Assembly: GCF_900497805.2 (NCBI RefSeq)
Contig: NW_020954636.1
Coordinates: 3,095,363-3,159,362, forward strand
Source: Vombatus ursinus
Lineage: Eukaryota > Chordata > Mammalia > Diprotodontia > Vombatidae
Direction of reading: 5' to 3'
DNA length: 64,000 nt
Within the stretch, counting starts at the first letter, position 1; each line of letters begins with the position of its first letter. A program made the translations under genes and the position numbers. The notes beneath the pieces were generated by a model. The model was not told the origin of the DNA and did no database searches. It saw only the letters and a list, made by a program, of their open reading frames with translations. This document shows positions 53,580 to 63,883 of this stretch, one piece after another.

Positions 53580-54005
53580 AAAGCAATAAGCATTTATTAA
53601 GGGCTGTCTATGTGCCAGGAAGTGTGCTACATGCTAGGGATATAGCTACAAGCAAGAAAAAGACAGTTTCTGCCCCCAGAGTGCTTACATTGTAATGGAA
53701 GATAACACATAAAAGGGACCTAAAAAGTGTGTGTGTGCACGTGTGTGTGGGGGGGTGGGGGTGGGAGGAGAGAATGAAGATGCCCAGTATAGGGGCATGC
53801 TTTTGAAGTCCAGAAGTCAGGAAGGGAATAAAGGTTAACCTTGGCCCTTTCTCAAAATGGAGTTCTTTGGAGGAACTCACCAATGGGAGAAGGGGACTGG
53901 CCTTAGAGAGGAATATTATATGTTGAAAAGGCAGTAGAAATAATTGGACATTCCAGGTTGAGAAGGCCAAGGCTCTGAAGGAAGTAGTAGAGATTATTTT
54001 CCTTG
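53580..54005 (-). mobile_element. L2 3' region
   Basis: AGCAATAAGCATTTATTAAGG, CTATGTGCCAGGAAGTG, GCTAGGGATATAGCTAC, GAGTGCTTACATTGTAATGG, then after a GT/GGGGGT patch (53727-53765) the reversed 3' UTR (TTGGACATTCCAGGTTGAG, AAGGCCAAGGCTCTGAAGG). Confidence 0.75.
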
Positions 54006-54084
54006 GAGACTAAGCCCCCCGCCCCCTTTTTTTTAAAGTTGGCCATTTAAGAAAAAATAATTCTTTCAGATTATAGGGAACCAT

Positions 54085-54175
54085 TTCTCAAACTGTGTTC
54101 TCTTGATCCTGAAACTTCTGTGAACCAATCCTGGGGGTGTCACTAAAATTATAATGACAGAAAAACACATTAAAA
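54085..54175 (+). mobile_element. Possible MER-type DNA transposon fragment
   Basis: ACCATTTCTCAAACTGTG, TGTGAACCAATCCTGGGGG and GTGTCACTAAAATTATAATG resemble the end of a hAT-type MITE. Only one end is visible. Confidence 0.4.
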
Positions 54176-54296
54176 ATCCATCTGCTTTGCTGTTTGTGTC
54201 TGTGGTGTACAATATATACATTAAACTAAAGTAAAGAAGTGTTGGGATTGGTTTAAATCATCATGTGATTAAAAAAAGTTATTTATTTAGCGATTT

Positions 54297-54700
54297 AGAC
54301 TCATAGAATTATAGAATCTTAGAGTTGGCAGAGACTTCAGATGTTATCTAGTCCAAAGCCTACTTGAAGCAAAATCTCCACTAAAACATTCCCAACAAAT
54401 GATCATCAAATTCCCAATCGAAGACTTCTAGTGATGGGAGAACACATCACTTCTAGGGTCAGTCTATTCTCTCTCTTTTTTAATAGCTTTCATTATTATA
54501 AAGTTTTTCTTTATATTCAACACAAATTTGCCTTTTGTGACTGATAGGACTATTGGATCACATTGATAGGTAGAAGAAACCTCTGTCATCTTATTGATTA
54601 TCTTACACTTGAATCCACTTCTTATAATTTCTTCCTATCAGTCCCTATTTTAAAATTCTCCTCCTTAGCAGAAAAAAAACAGAAATCAAACAAGAAGTGA
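54297..54700 (-). mobile_element. L3/CR1 LINE 3' end
   Basis: TCATAGAATTATAGAATCTTA, GAGTTGGCAGAGACTTCAG, ATGTTATCTAGTCCAAAGCC, AAGACTTCTAGTGATGGGAG, GGGTCAGTCTATTCTC and TTATAAAGTTTTTCTTTATA correspond, reversed, to the CR1/L3 3' end seen in sense at 5772-6008. Confidence 0.8.
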
Positions 54701-55687
54701 GTGATTCTTCCTTCCTTTGTTCATCTATTATCATTGTCCTACCTATACTGTACAGTGCTCTATGCCTATTTTAAAAAAAATCCTCTTATTTCCAAAATAC
54801 CTTAAAAATCATTTTTGTTATCCTTCCAGAGATGCTTTAATTTCACTTCAGTCTGAAGCTCCTCAGTCACTCTTTTGTAAGTTATACTTTATTACCTGTC
54901 TTTTATGCTGTTTTTTATACACATACCTGTCTGAGTTTGTTAGTGAGTTATTAGTATACCTTCATCAGTCTCTTTAGTCAGCTCTACCCTTTTTTTCCTT
55001 GTAATCTCTTGTCTGGGAGAACCTATTTTTGGCAAGCCAATACTGACTCCCGATGACCATCATTTCTCTTTCTAAATGCAACCCTTTAACAGTCAAGAGT
55101 CTGAAATGAACACCTAACTGCCTAGTTCAAATCCCAAATACAGATGAAATGCAAATATGATATCTACTGACAATTTAGGTTTGCTTTTAATAATTCTAAT
55201 TGGCAGTATTCATTGTTTCATTAATGAAAAATACTCCCATGGCTCCTGAAAAATTGCAAAGGACTTTACAAGCAAAACAGAGGATTTAAATAAAGTTTAA
55301 AAGAATGCTGTCAAATTCATAAAGCTAAAATGCAATGAAGTACAGCAATCATTCATACTGCCTTATGCCAGATACTGCCTTATGTGAGGAAAAAGGGAAA
55401 ATTAAAATTGATGTGTAGGCTTTTGCAAAAAGAGCTGCATAATTGACATCATTCACAATTATATAATACTTTTATAACTATTATTTCCATCCCTTTTATT
55501 AACTAAGATATTTATGCTGTTGCTTGGTTTGGAATAAAATGGTTCTGAAAAATGTAAGACTTAACAAAATCAGCCTCATGTTAAATGATCTCATTTATCT
55601 GTTAGGTATTTTAAAAAATCACAGGACAAGGAGCCAAAATAGGAAAAAAATAATTTGGAAAAGGGGAGAGTTGTGAGAAAAGTTATT
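54701..55687. other. Unassigned sequence, part possibly conserved non-coding
   Basis: 55140-55620 is repeat-free, AT-rich, with strings such as TAATTCTAATTGGC, TTCATTAATGAAAAATAC and GCTGCATAATTGACATC, a texture common in developmental enhancers. This is impression only; conservation cannot be tested here. Confidence 0.4.
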
Positions 55688-55800
55688 AAATTTTGGACAT
55701 GTAGAGTTTGATATGTTTCTGGGACATTCAGTTTGAAAGATCCTATAAGCAAATGATATTGTGAAACTGAAGTTCAAGGAAGGGAGTGAGGCTTGGTTCT
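55688..55800 (-). mobile_element. L2 ORF2 fragment
   Basis: GGACATGTAGAGTTTGATATG, TTTCTGGGACATTCAG, TAAGCAAATGATATTGTG align, reversed, with the ORF2 part at 39150-39220. Confidence 0.6.
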
Positions 55801-56929
55801 TTGCCTGACTGAGTGTTTGTTTTTTTCAATTAAGTGAAAAAGTCAGGAGGGGCAACTTGGTTCATTTCAAAAGGTCAGGAGAGCAAGTAAGCAGGGAGTT
55901 TGAAAGTCCGGGAGCCTGAGAAGTTGATTCCATACTAGATTTTGCAGCCAGCTCAGAATGCCTCTAAGAGTGAGTAAGGAGAATCTTATAGGACCCAGTT
56001 AAATAGGACTAGGACTTGAGATAAAGACTTACTTTAGGGCATAAACTTGGAGTGACCAATGATTATGTAGAAATCATGTCAAGTCTAAGACCACTCTTCC
56101 CAGAAACTGAAGTAGTAGAGAGGATTCTGAGAAGATGGATGAAAAAGGCAGGAAGTTACTTGGCTCTCCCAAATTTACCCACAAATAACTTAAAATAATC
56201 CCTCAGAGTGAACTCTAGAGTGGCAGAAATAATAAAAGTAGGAGTAAAGCAATTGCCTGCCTAAGTCCTCCTCAGCAAAGTGCATATACCTTTGAATCAA
56301 CAAAAAAGCCCCAGGGACAGCTATGTCAGGTGGCAGCTTCAGCTTCAGGAACTTTCTCCCCATGGACAGGGAAGGCGTCTGACAGCTGATCAGGGGAAGA
56401 TTGTAGGGCCCTCCACTGGCACTGAACACAGGGCCTAGGTGAGCTTACCAGATTTAGTCTCAGGCTATGGCTGTGGGTGAAGAGGAGCAAATATATGCTG
56501 GCAAATGCATCACAGAGGGTCAGGACCCTGCTGGCTGTGGACACTTGTAGGAGAGTGAAGTCCCTGGTTTTGGTTCTAGGTCAGAGGGGTAAGTGGTATC
56601 TGCCAACCATGGGAAGAAACATAGAGAGTAACAGCATTTGTGGAGACAGCATCACTGGGGCCGTGGTTGTGACTTAGAAGAAGAGAGTAGTATGTGAGGT
56701 GAGGTCCCCAGACACAGCTCAGAAACAAAAGCACAAAAAACCTGAAGCCTGGTATGTTATCCCCCATATCTTAGGACTAGAGTCCAACTCTAACATAAAG
56801 CTAACAGCTAAGAAATAAGCTGCTAAAAAATAAATAAGCAAAAGAGAAAGAACCCAACCACAGAGAGCTACGATAGTGATAGAGATCAGAGTTCAAACTC
56901 AAAAGAAGACAGTGAAGTCAAAACAGTTA

Positions 56930-57690
56930 CTTCTAACACTTCAAATAGAAACATTAAAATGGTCATAAGTCCCAAAAGAGGTCTTAGAAGAGCTTTAAAA
57001 GGACTTTAAAATTAAATAAGAGAGGTTGAGGAGAAATTAGGAAAAAAATAAGAGTGATGCAAGAAGAAAATTATGAAAAGAAAGTCAGCCAATTAGAAAA
57101 AGAGATCCAAAAGTTTATGGAAGAAAATAACTCCTTAACAAGTAGAATTGGGTAAGAGGAAGTTGATGACTTCATAAGACATGAAGAAGTAATAAAACAA
57201 AATCAAAAGAATAAAAAAAATAGAGGAGAATGTGAAATATCTCATTACAAAAACAACTAACCTGGAAAACAGATCAAGGAGAGACAATATAAAAATTGTT
57301 GGACTACTTGAAAGTCATGATCAAAAGTAGAGTCTAGACACCAAACTTCAAGTTTTTATTAAAGAAAATTGCACTTAAGTTTTAGAACTAGAGGGTAAAA
57401 TGAAATTGAAAATATCTACTGATCACCACCTGAAAAGGATTCCAAGATGAAAACTCACAGGAGCATTGTAGCTAAGTTTTGAAACTTCCAGATCAAGGAG
57501 AAAACATGACAAGCAATTAGAAACAAACAATTTAAATATTGTGGAGTTACAGTCAGTATAATACAAGATTTAGTGCCTTCGACAGTAAAAAACTGAAGGG
57601 CATGGAACATGCTATTCTAAAGAGCAATGGAATTTGGTTTGCAACCAAGAATAAATTACTCAGCAAAGCTGAGTGTAATCTTGCAGAGGA
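56930..57690 (+). pseudogene. L1 ORF1 remnant
   Basis: Lys/Glu-rich coding traces typical of the ORF1p coiled coil (for example KKIMKRKSAN) lead into NLENRSRRDNIKIVGLLES at 57259-57315, which corresponds to the conserved start of the RNA-binding domain in mammalian ORF1p. ORF1p normally trimerises and coats L1 RNA. At least five in-frame stops and phase changes interrupt this copy. It ends near TKLGVNLAEE-like sequence at about 57680, the usual C-terminal region. Confidence 0.8.
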
Positions 57691-57879
57691 AAAAAAAAGC
57701 TTTCTAATGAATTAATGGACTTCTGGGTATTCGTGAGGAAATGACCAGAACTGAAGAGAAAATTTGACTTATAAGAATCAGGAAAAACAGAAAAAGGTAA
57801 ACATGAAAGACCAATTATAAAGAATTTAAAAGATCAAACTGTTTACTTCTTATATGGGAAAACATAATCTGTAACTCTT

Positions 57880-58032
57880 TTTTTTTTTTCTGGCAAGGCA
57901 ATTGGGGTTAAGTGACTTGCCCAGGGTCACACAGCTAGTAAGTATCAAATGTCTGATCTGAGAGCAGATTTGAACTCAGGTCCTCCCGACTCCCGGGCTG
58001 GTGCTCTATCCACTGCACCACGTATTGCTCCT
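57880..58032 (-). mobile_element. WSINE1-like SINE nested in the L1
   Basis: Reversed: T-run, GGCAATTGGGGTTAAGTGAC, GCCCAGGGTCACACAGCTAG, GATTTGAACTCAGGTCCTCC, CTGGTGCTCTATCCACTGC, ACCACGTATTGCTCC. Flanks GTAACTCTT (57871-57879) and TTAACTGTT (58033-58041) agree at 7 of 9 and are a plausible aged target-site duplication. Confidence 0.92.
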
Positions 58033-58326
58033 TTAACTGTTAATAGTGTTATCAATACTTGGGTATTTTGAGAGAGCATAAGTAGATAGAAGATTTGGGG
58101 TTGAGTTGACTGTGATGGGATGATCCTAAAAAATAAAATTGGGTAGAGAGAGGTAAAATGGAGCAATTATCTCATAAAAAATGAGATATAAATGGAAAAA
58201 TTGTTACAGTAGAAGGCAGGAGGTGGTGGAGGACTGGTAGTGCTAGAAATTTATTCTCATCAGAACTGAGTTAAAAAGGGATTAACACATACATCTAGAA
58301 GGGTATTAAAGTCCTTTTAACTTACA

Positions 58327-58506
58327 GAGAAATAGGATGGTGAGGGGATAGGAAAAGGGAAGGACTCTTAAAAGTCTGTACTGATCAAGAAACAGGAGAG
58401 TGAGAGGAGAGGATGAGGGAGGGACTCTTAGAAGGCTAAGTAGATTAAGCAATAGGAGGGCAAGGGGAGAGGATAAGGGAGGTATTCTTAGAAGGGGTGT
58501 GGATGA
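58327..58506. repeat. Three 60-bp tandem units in the L1 inter-ORF spacer
   Basis: Each unit has AGGATG/AGGAGAGTGAG, GGGGATAGG-like, GGGAGGGACTCTTAGAAGG and a T/A-rich end, at an exact 60-bp period starting near 58327, 58387 and 58447. Similar GA-rich sequence is typical of HAL1-type elements in marsupials to my memory. Confidence 0.85.
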
Positions 58507-58549
58507 GGAACACAGTGATTTTACTTCAACCTTTCTCTCTCAGAACTAG

Positions 58550-60840
58550 ATAAATCTCACCAAAAAATAAGTAAGAAAGAAGTCAAGGAGATGAATAGAA
58601 TCTTAGATCATCTCGATGTGATAGCTATCTGGAGAGAATTGAATGGGAAAAGAAAGGAACATGTTTTTTTTGTAGTGGTACATGGTACCTTTACAAAAAC
58701 TGACCATATATAAGGGCATAAAAACTTTATAGTTAAATGTAGAAAAGCAGAAATATTCAATCCTTTTTAGATCACAATGTAATAAAATTATATTTAATGA
58801 GAGACCATGGAAACATTGATTAAAAATTAACTGGAAACTAAATAACCTAATCTTAAGGAATAAGTGGGTTAAAGACTAAGTCATAGAAACAATAAAAAAT
58901 TTTACTAAAGAGAATGATGATAATGAGACAACATACCAAAACCTATGGGATGCAACAAAAACAGTAATCAGAAGGAGATTTATATCTCTAAATACTTAAA
59001 TCAATAAAAGAGAAAGAACAGATCAATGAATTGAATATGCAATTAAAATACATAGAAAAAGAAAAATTAAAAACACCAAATTGGAAATTCTAAAAATTAA
59101 AGGTGAAATTAATAAAATTAAATATAAGAAAACCACTGAATTAAGAAATTAAACTAGAACTTGATTTAATAAAAAAAAACCCAATAAAATAGATAAACCA
59201 TTGGTTAATATGATTAAAATAGAGAAAAGAAAAACATACCACTAATATCAAAAATGACAAAGATCAATATACCATTAATGAAGAGGAAATTGAAACAATT
59301 ATTAGAGTTATTTTGTTTGATTATATACCAATAAATTTAACAATTTAAGGGAAATAAAATAGTACTTACAAAAATATAAACTGCATGCATTAACCGAAGA
59401 GAAAATAGAATATCTAAATAAACCTATTTTAGAAAAGGAAATTAAACAGGCCATAAATGAGCTTCTTAAGAAAAAAAATCAGGACCAGATGCATTTCCAA
59501 GTGAATTCTATCAAACATTTAAAGACCAACCAATTCAAATATTAAATAAATTATTTGGAATAATAGGCAAAGGAGTTCTACTAAACTCCTTTTATGAGAT
59601 AGATATGGAGTTGATATCTAAACCAGGAAGAACAAAAACAGAGAAAAACTTTTTGGGAGTAAGCCTGCCAAGACATACACAAGAATTACAGCAACATAAT
59701 TATAAAAACATTTTTTACAAAGTCAGATTTAAATAATTGGAGAAATATTAGTTATTCATAGGTGAGTAGAGCCAATACAATAAAAATGACAATTCTACTT
59801 AAACTAATCTACCCATTTAATGCCATCCCAACTAAATTACCAAAAAATTATTTTACTGAGCTAGAAAAAATAATAATGAAAATAATTTGGAAGAGCAAAA
59901 TGTCAAGAATATTAAAGGAAGTAATAAAAAAAAAATGTAAAGGAAGGAGGTTTAGCAGTACCAGATCTTAAACTATATTATAAGATGGTAATTATCAAAA
60001 CTATGTGGTACTGACTAAGAAATAGAAAGGAAGATCAGTGGAACAGAGCAAACATATAATGTACAGCAATACATATTCATGGTAATGTTGCATTCAACAA
60101 ATGTAAAGATTTAAGATTTTGGGGGTAAAATTCACTATTTGGTAAACATTGTAGGGAAAACTGGAAAGCAGCCTGGCAAAAACTAGATATAGATCAACAT
60201 CTTACACCATTTACCAAGATCAGGTCAATATGGATTAATGACCTAGATACAAAGAGAGATATATGAAAATTAGAAGAACATGGAAGATACTACCTATCAC
60301 ACTTATGGAAAGGAGAAGAATTTATAAATAAGCAAGAGAAAGGAGAAGAATTTATAAATAAGCAAGAGAAAGAAGATGTTGAGAGATATAAAATAAATAA
60401 TTTTGATTACATTAAATTAAAAAGGTTTGTACAAATAGAACTAATGTAGCCAAGATTAGAAGGAAAGTAGAAAACAGGGAAATTTCTTATAGACGGTTTC
60501 TCAGATAAAAGCCCCATATCTCAAATACATAAAGGATTTTCTCAAATTTATAAGAATAAGAGTCATTCCCCAATTGATAAATGATCAAAGAATATGAATA
60601 GGCAGTTTTTGGACAAAGAAATTGAAGTTACATATAGTTATACAAAAAATGCTCTAAATCACAATTCATTAGAAAATTGCAAATTAAAACAATTTTGAGA
60701 TATCTCACATCTATCAGGCTAAAATGATAAAAGGGGAAGTGACAAATGTTGGAGAGGATGTGGAAAAATTAGAGCACTAATACACAGTTGGTAGAACTGT
60801 GAATTAATCCAATCATTTTGGAGAGCAATCTGGAATTATG
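58550..60840 (+). pseudogene. L1 ORF2 remnant (endonuclease end, RT flanks, C-terminal region)
   Basis: KKEVKEMNRILDHLDVIAIW from 58573 aligns with the distal part of the L1 endonuclease; its catalytic N-terminal part is absent. TTYQNLWDATKTVIRRRFIS (58925-58986) is the post-endonuclease linker. [20 protein letters not shown] (59572-59631) is the block just before RT. The RT core with its FADD motif is then missing, and the text resumes with NWRNISYS and [18 protein letters not shown] (open frame 59762-59971), followed by the C-terminal CWRGCG cysteine block at 60744-60761. Intact ORF2p nicks DNA and reverse-transcribes L1 RNA; this copy cannot. Confidence 0.88.
60311..60370. repeat. 30-bp perfect tandem duplication in L1 ORF2 remnant
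   Basis: AGGAGAAGAATTTATAAATA plus AGCAAGAGAA occurs twice without a mismatch. It keeps length divisible by three but lies in an already broken frame. Confidence 0.95.
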
Positions 60841-61321
60841 CCTGCAGAGTTATAAAACTGTGTATACTCTTTGACCCAGAAATACCACTATTAGTTCTGT
60901 TTCCCAAGGTAATTAGGAAAAAAGGAAAAGAACCCATGTGTTCTAAAATATATATAGCAGCTCTCTTTGTGGTGGCAAAGAATTGGAAATCAAGGGGATG
61001 TCCATCAATTGGCCAATGGCTAAACAAGTTGTGGTATATGGTTGTAATGGAATACTACCATGCTGTAAGAAATGATAAGCAAGTTGATTTTTAGGAAAAC
61101 TTGGAAAGATTTGCATGAAATAATGAAGAGTGAAAAATGGGCAGAACCAAAAGAATGTTGTATACAGTAACAGCAATATTGTTTTAAGAATAGCTTTCAA
61201 TGACCAAGCTATTCTGAGTTTTACAAATATTCAAATATACTACAAAGGACCTATGCAGGAAGATGCAATCCTCCTCCAGGGAAAGAACTATTAAATAGAA
61301 GTATGCATACTGTGGTTTTAC

Positions 61322-61414
61322 ATAGAGAGATAGATAGATAGAGATTTGTGTGTAATGGGGTGTGCGTGTACATGTGCATGTGTGTGTGCATGTGTGTGTG
61401 TGTGTGTGTGTGTG
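61322..61414. repeat. (GATA)n and (GT)n in the L1 3' UTR
   Basis: Short GATA run then TGTGCATGTGTG and pure TG units, inside the L1 3' UTR. Confidence 0.9.
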
Positions 61415-61538
61415 AAATGGTAGCCTTCTCTAGTGTGGGTTAGGGAGGGAGGGAAAGAAGGAGGAAAGCAGTTCTGAACTTAAAATGTAACAAAAATATT
61501 AAATTAAATTTGAAAAAAAAATGAAGTAGTATAGAGGA

Positions 61539-62035
61539 AAGATTGCCCCTATGTTTGAGAGGAAATATTTATATATTGTTCTTGCCATATCTTCAAAATA
61601 AGTATTTCTTTAAAAAAAACAACTAATTGATATTAGTTAAAAGGAACTGGAGCACAAGTAATGGCTCTATACCAATGAAGGAAAACATACTCAGAGTGGG
61701 GGCTCAAACTGGTAACATTAGAGAAGAAGTGGCCCCCACCCCTCAGAGTTACCCCTTAAAATACTGAAAAGGAGATTTAGTGAACTAACTCTGTGATAGC
61801 GAGTCCAAGGTATACTCACCATAGTTGTATAAAATGTAAAAAAATAATGACAACTTAATAAGATTGTAAGTTCTAAACAAGCAGGGCATAATTTACCACA
61901 TTAGTCTATGAAATACTGGAAGATTTGGATGGAAATACAATCGCTTGAAAGACCTACAGGGATAGGAATAAAATAAATTGGCTTATGTAATCTAAGAATG
62001 AAATTCCTGGAAACAATGAAGAAAAACCAGAGTAA
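61539..62035. other. Unassigned sequence
   Basis: No landmark recognised after the L1 target-site duplication. Confidence 0.4.
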
Positions 62036-62215
62036 TACGATGGAAGGTGTCTTGACTCAGGGATCAGCAGACATGAGTTGGAAATCTGGCTCTTCTGTTT
62101 TGTACCTATGTCATGTTGAGCAACTCACTAAACTTTTCTCAGTCTGAGTTTCTTTATCTGTAAAACTAGGGGATGGGTAAATTTCCTTAGAGCTCTAGCT
62201 CTATTATCACAGGAT
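62036..62215 (+). mobile_element. MIR SINE
   Basis: AGGTGTCTTGACTCAGGGATC, CATGTTGAGCAACTCACTAAA, TGAGTTTCTTTATCTGTAAA and TAGAGCTCTAGCTCTATTATC. Confidence 0.75.
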
Positions 62216-62366
62216 TATTACAAGAAACCATTGTCTGTCTTTCCTTAGAATACCTGTAATGTAAGTGATAGTGTAGTCCAAATATAAAAAAAAAAAATTG
62301 TTTTTTCACCTGCTTGCCCCTATATAGCTATTCCCACATTTCTCTGCTAATATCCCTTTTCATTTC

Positions 62367-62967
62367 TGTTGGAAGCAGATTCCCCAGACCTCACTGATAT
62401 CCTTACTCTGTGCAAGCTCATGAATACTGGGGTTATTGGACAGTCTGCAATTACACAACTCACTAACGAGGACTGGTAAAGAGTAACCAGTTTTTTTCTC
62501 CCTATACTCTTTTACCAACTTTGAATTGTTTTTCACCAGAGCAAACCACCGAACTGAAATCATTTTAGAAAGAAATTTATTAGGTTAGTTGGTAGAGAGA
62601 GGGAGCCAGAAAGAAGGGATGATTCTCAGTATAAGTTTTTGTGAGGTTACACTATTATAGAGTTCAGACAAGGGTATAAGGATATTTGTCTGATTGACAT
62701 CAAGGTAGGCAGAAGGTAGTCTCCAAGAGGGCAGTTTGAGATTTGTATCAGCAGGTAAGTCAACCTAATTTGGGGAATCTAACACACAAGCTTTGGGTAG
62801 ACTGAAAAAAAAGACTTGAGGGGATCCAAAACAAGGATTGTATGTGGTCTAAGTATTCCTTAATAACCATCTGACTTCCCTGGAGTTTCTCTGAGGCCAG
62901 CATGACCTCTACAGTAAGCTTTTTGAGTTAGACAATTTTCTAGCCATATAAAAGCTAGGTTTAAACA
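62367..62967 (-). mobile_element. Probable solo LTR, family D
   Basis: In minus orientation: CTATAAT box (plus 62650-62658 region), AATAAATTTC poly(A) signal about 75 bases on, and an end GGGGAATCTGCTTCCAACA. The order promoter, poly(A) signal, CA terminus fits an LTR. The U3 boundary is a guess and no second copy is in the window. Confidence 0.5.
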
Positions 62968-63051
62968 ATATTAATAAATGATAAATAATAATCCACAAAC
63001 CTATATTCTTCACCAACAATTCCTTTTTGGCTTAGCTCAAAGCACTTAATA

Positions 63052-63079
63052 GATGAATTGAATTGAATTGAATTGAATA
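63052..63079. repeat. (GAATT)n
   Basis: Five pentanucleotide units. Confidence 0.92.
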
Positions 63080-63245
63080 CCATGGCTTTATTTAATGCAT
63101 ACACATGCACTTCAATACTCATACCTTGAACTATATACTTACTATATCTAATCTATAAAGGATTGATGGGAACAGAAGAAAGATCAAAAAGTTAGTTCCC
63201 ATTAAATTATGTTAAACTCAAAGTACCTTTGTTACTTATGCAATC

Positions 63246-63395
63246 AGTTAGGTGATGAGGTGAATAGAGTGAGGGAGATCCTGAGTTCAAATTCTGTCTC
63301 AGATGTTTACCAATTTTGTCAATTATAAAATAAGGATAATAGGATAGCACCTACTTCACAGGATTGTTGCACCTAGCTCTTATAAATATTTTTTC
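63246..63395 (+). mobile_element. MON1 CORE-SINE, internally deleted
   Basis: CAGTTAGGTGATGAGGTGAAT, TGAGTTCAAATTCTGTCTC, AAATAAGGATAATAGG, CACCTACTTCACAGGATTG. The CORE segment is missing. Confidence 0.75.
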
Positions 63396-63669
63396 CCTCC
63401 CTCTTTCCTTATGTGTTCCAAGTTGAGATTCTAGTAAATTTCTAGAATGTGCATTTTATCTGAAAAGACTGGCACTTTGGACTATGGACACAAAAGTCCA
63501 CACAAGATCCCCAAAGCTATTAGCTAATGAACACACATGTACTTTGTGGTTTTTGTGCTTGTCCTATTAAATCAAGAAGAATTTAATTAATGCCCTTGGG
63601 GTATATGGAACTATTCTTGGTGTTTGAGGAAAATACAGTAAATTATAGGCTAAGAAGCCGTATTCAAGG

Positions 63670-63745
63670 ATAATATCTTAATGTCTTTGTATCTCCCACA
63701 ACACTTAGCATAATGCCTTGCATATAGCAGGCACTTAGTTAACAT
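63670..63745 (+). mobile_element. L2 3' end
   Basis: TCTTTGTATCTCCCACAACAC, TTAGCATAATGCCTTGC, ATATAGCAGGCACTTAG. Confidence 0.8.
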
Positions 63746-63883
63746 GATCTTATTTTAAAACTCTAATATGGAAGATAAGGCAGAGATGTGATTAATAAGA
63801 ATATGTGCTTGTAATAATTGTAGAAATTCACTGAGTGGGGACAATAGGTCAGAGATTATCTTAGCAGATTGGGCGTTTAAGAA

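Larger units (their letters stand above)
56125..61521 (+). mobile_element. L1 LINE, TSD-bounded insertion of about 5.4 kb, internally rearranged
   Basis: A 17-bp repeat TGAAGTAGTAGAGAGGA (56108-56124) recurs with one change at 61522-61538, framing the element. In order: 5' UTR to about 56900, ORF1 remnant, a spacer with a 60-bp tandem array, ORF2 remnants (endonuclease end, linker, pre-RT, C-terminal region, CWRGCG block), 3' UTR with GT repeat, and A-tail (61512-61521). Both ORFs carry many stops and the RT core is missing, so it is immobile. The 5' start TTCTGAGAAGATGG holds an AAGATGG core like the YY1 site of other mammalian L1 promoters. Confidence 0.9.

Noticed and set aside
53608-53970. 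120-codon minus frame
   Set aside because: It lies on the sense strand of an L2 3' UTR with a GT/GGGGT patch; the L2 3' end is non-coding.
56190-56767. Several overlapping frames on both strands near 56.2-56.8 kb
   Set aside because: They fall in the L1 5' UTR, which is relatively GC-rich and so has fewer stops.
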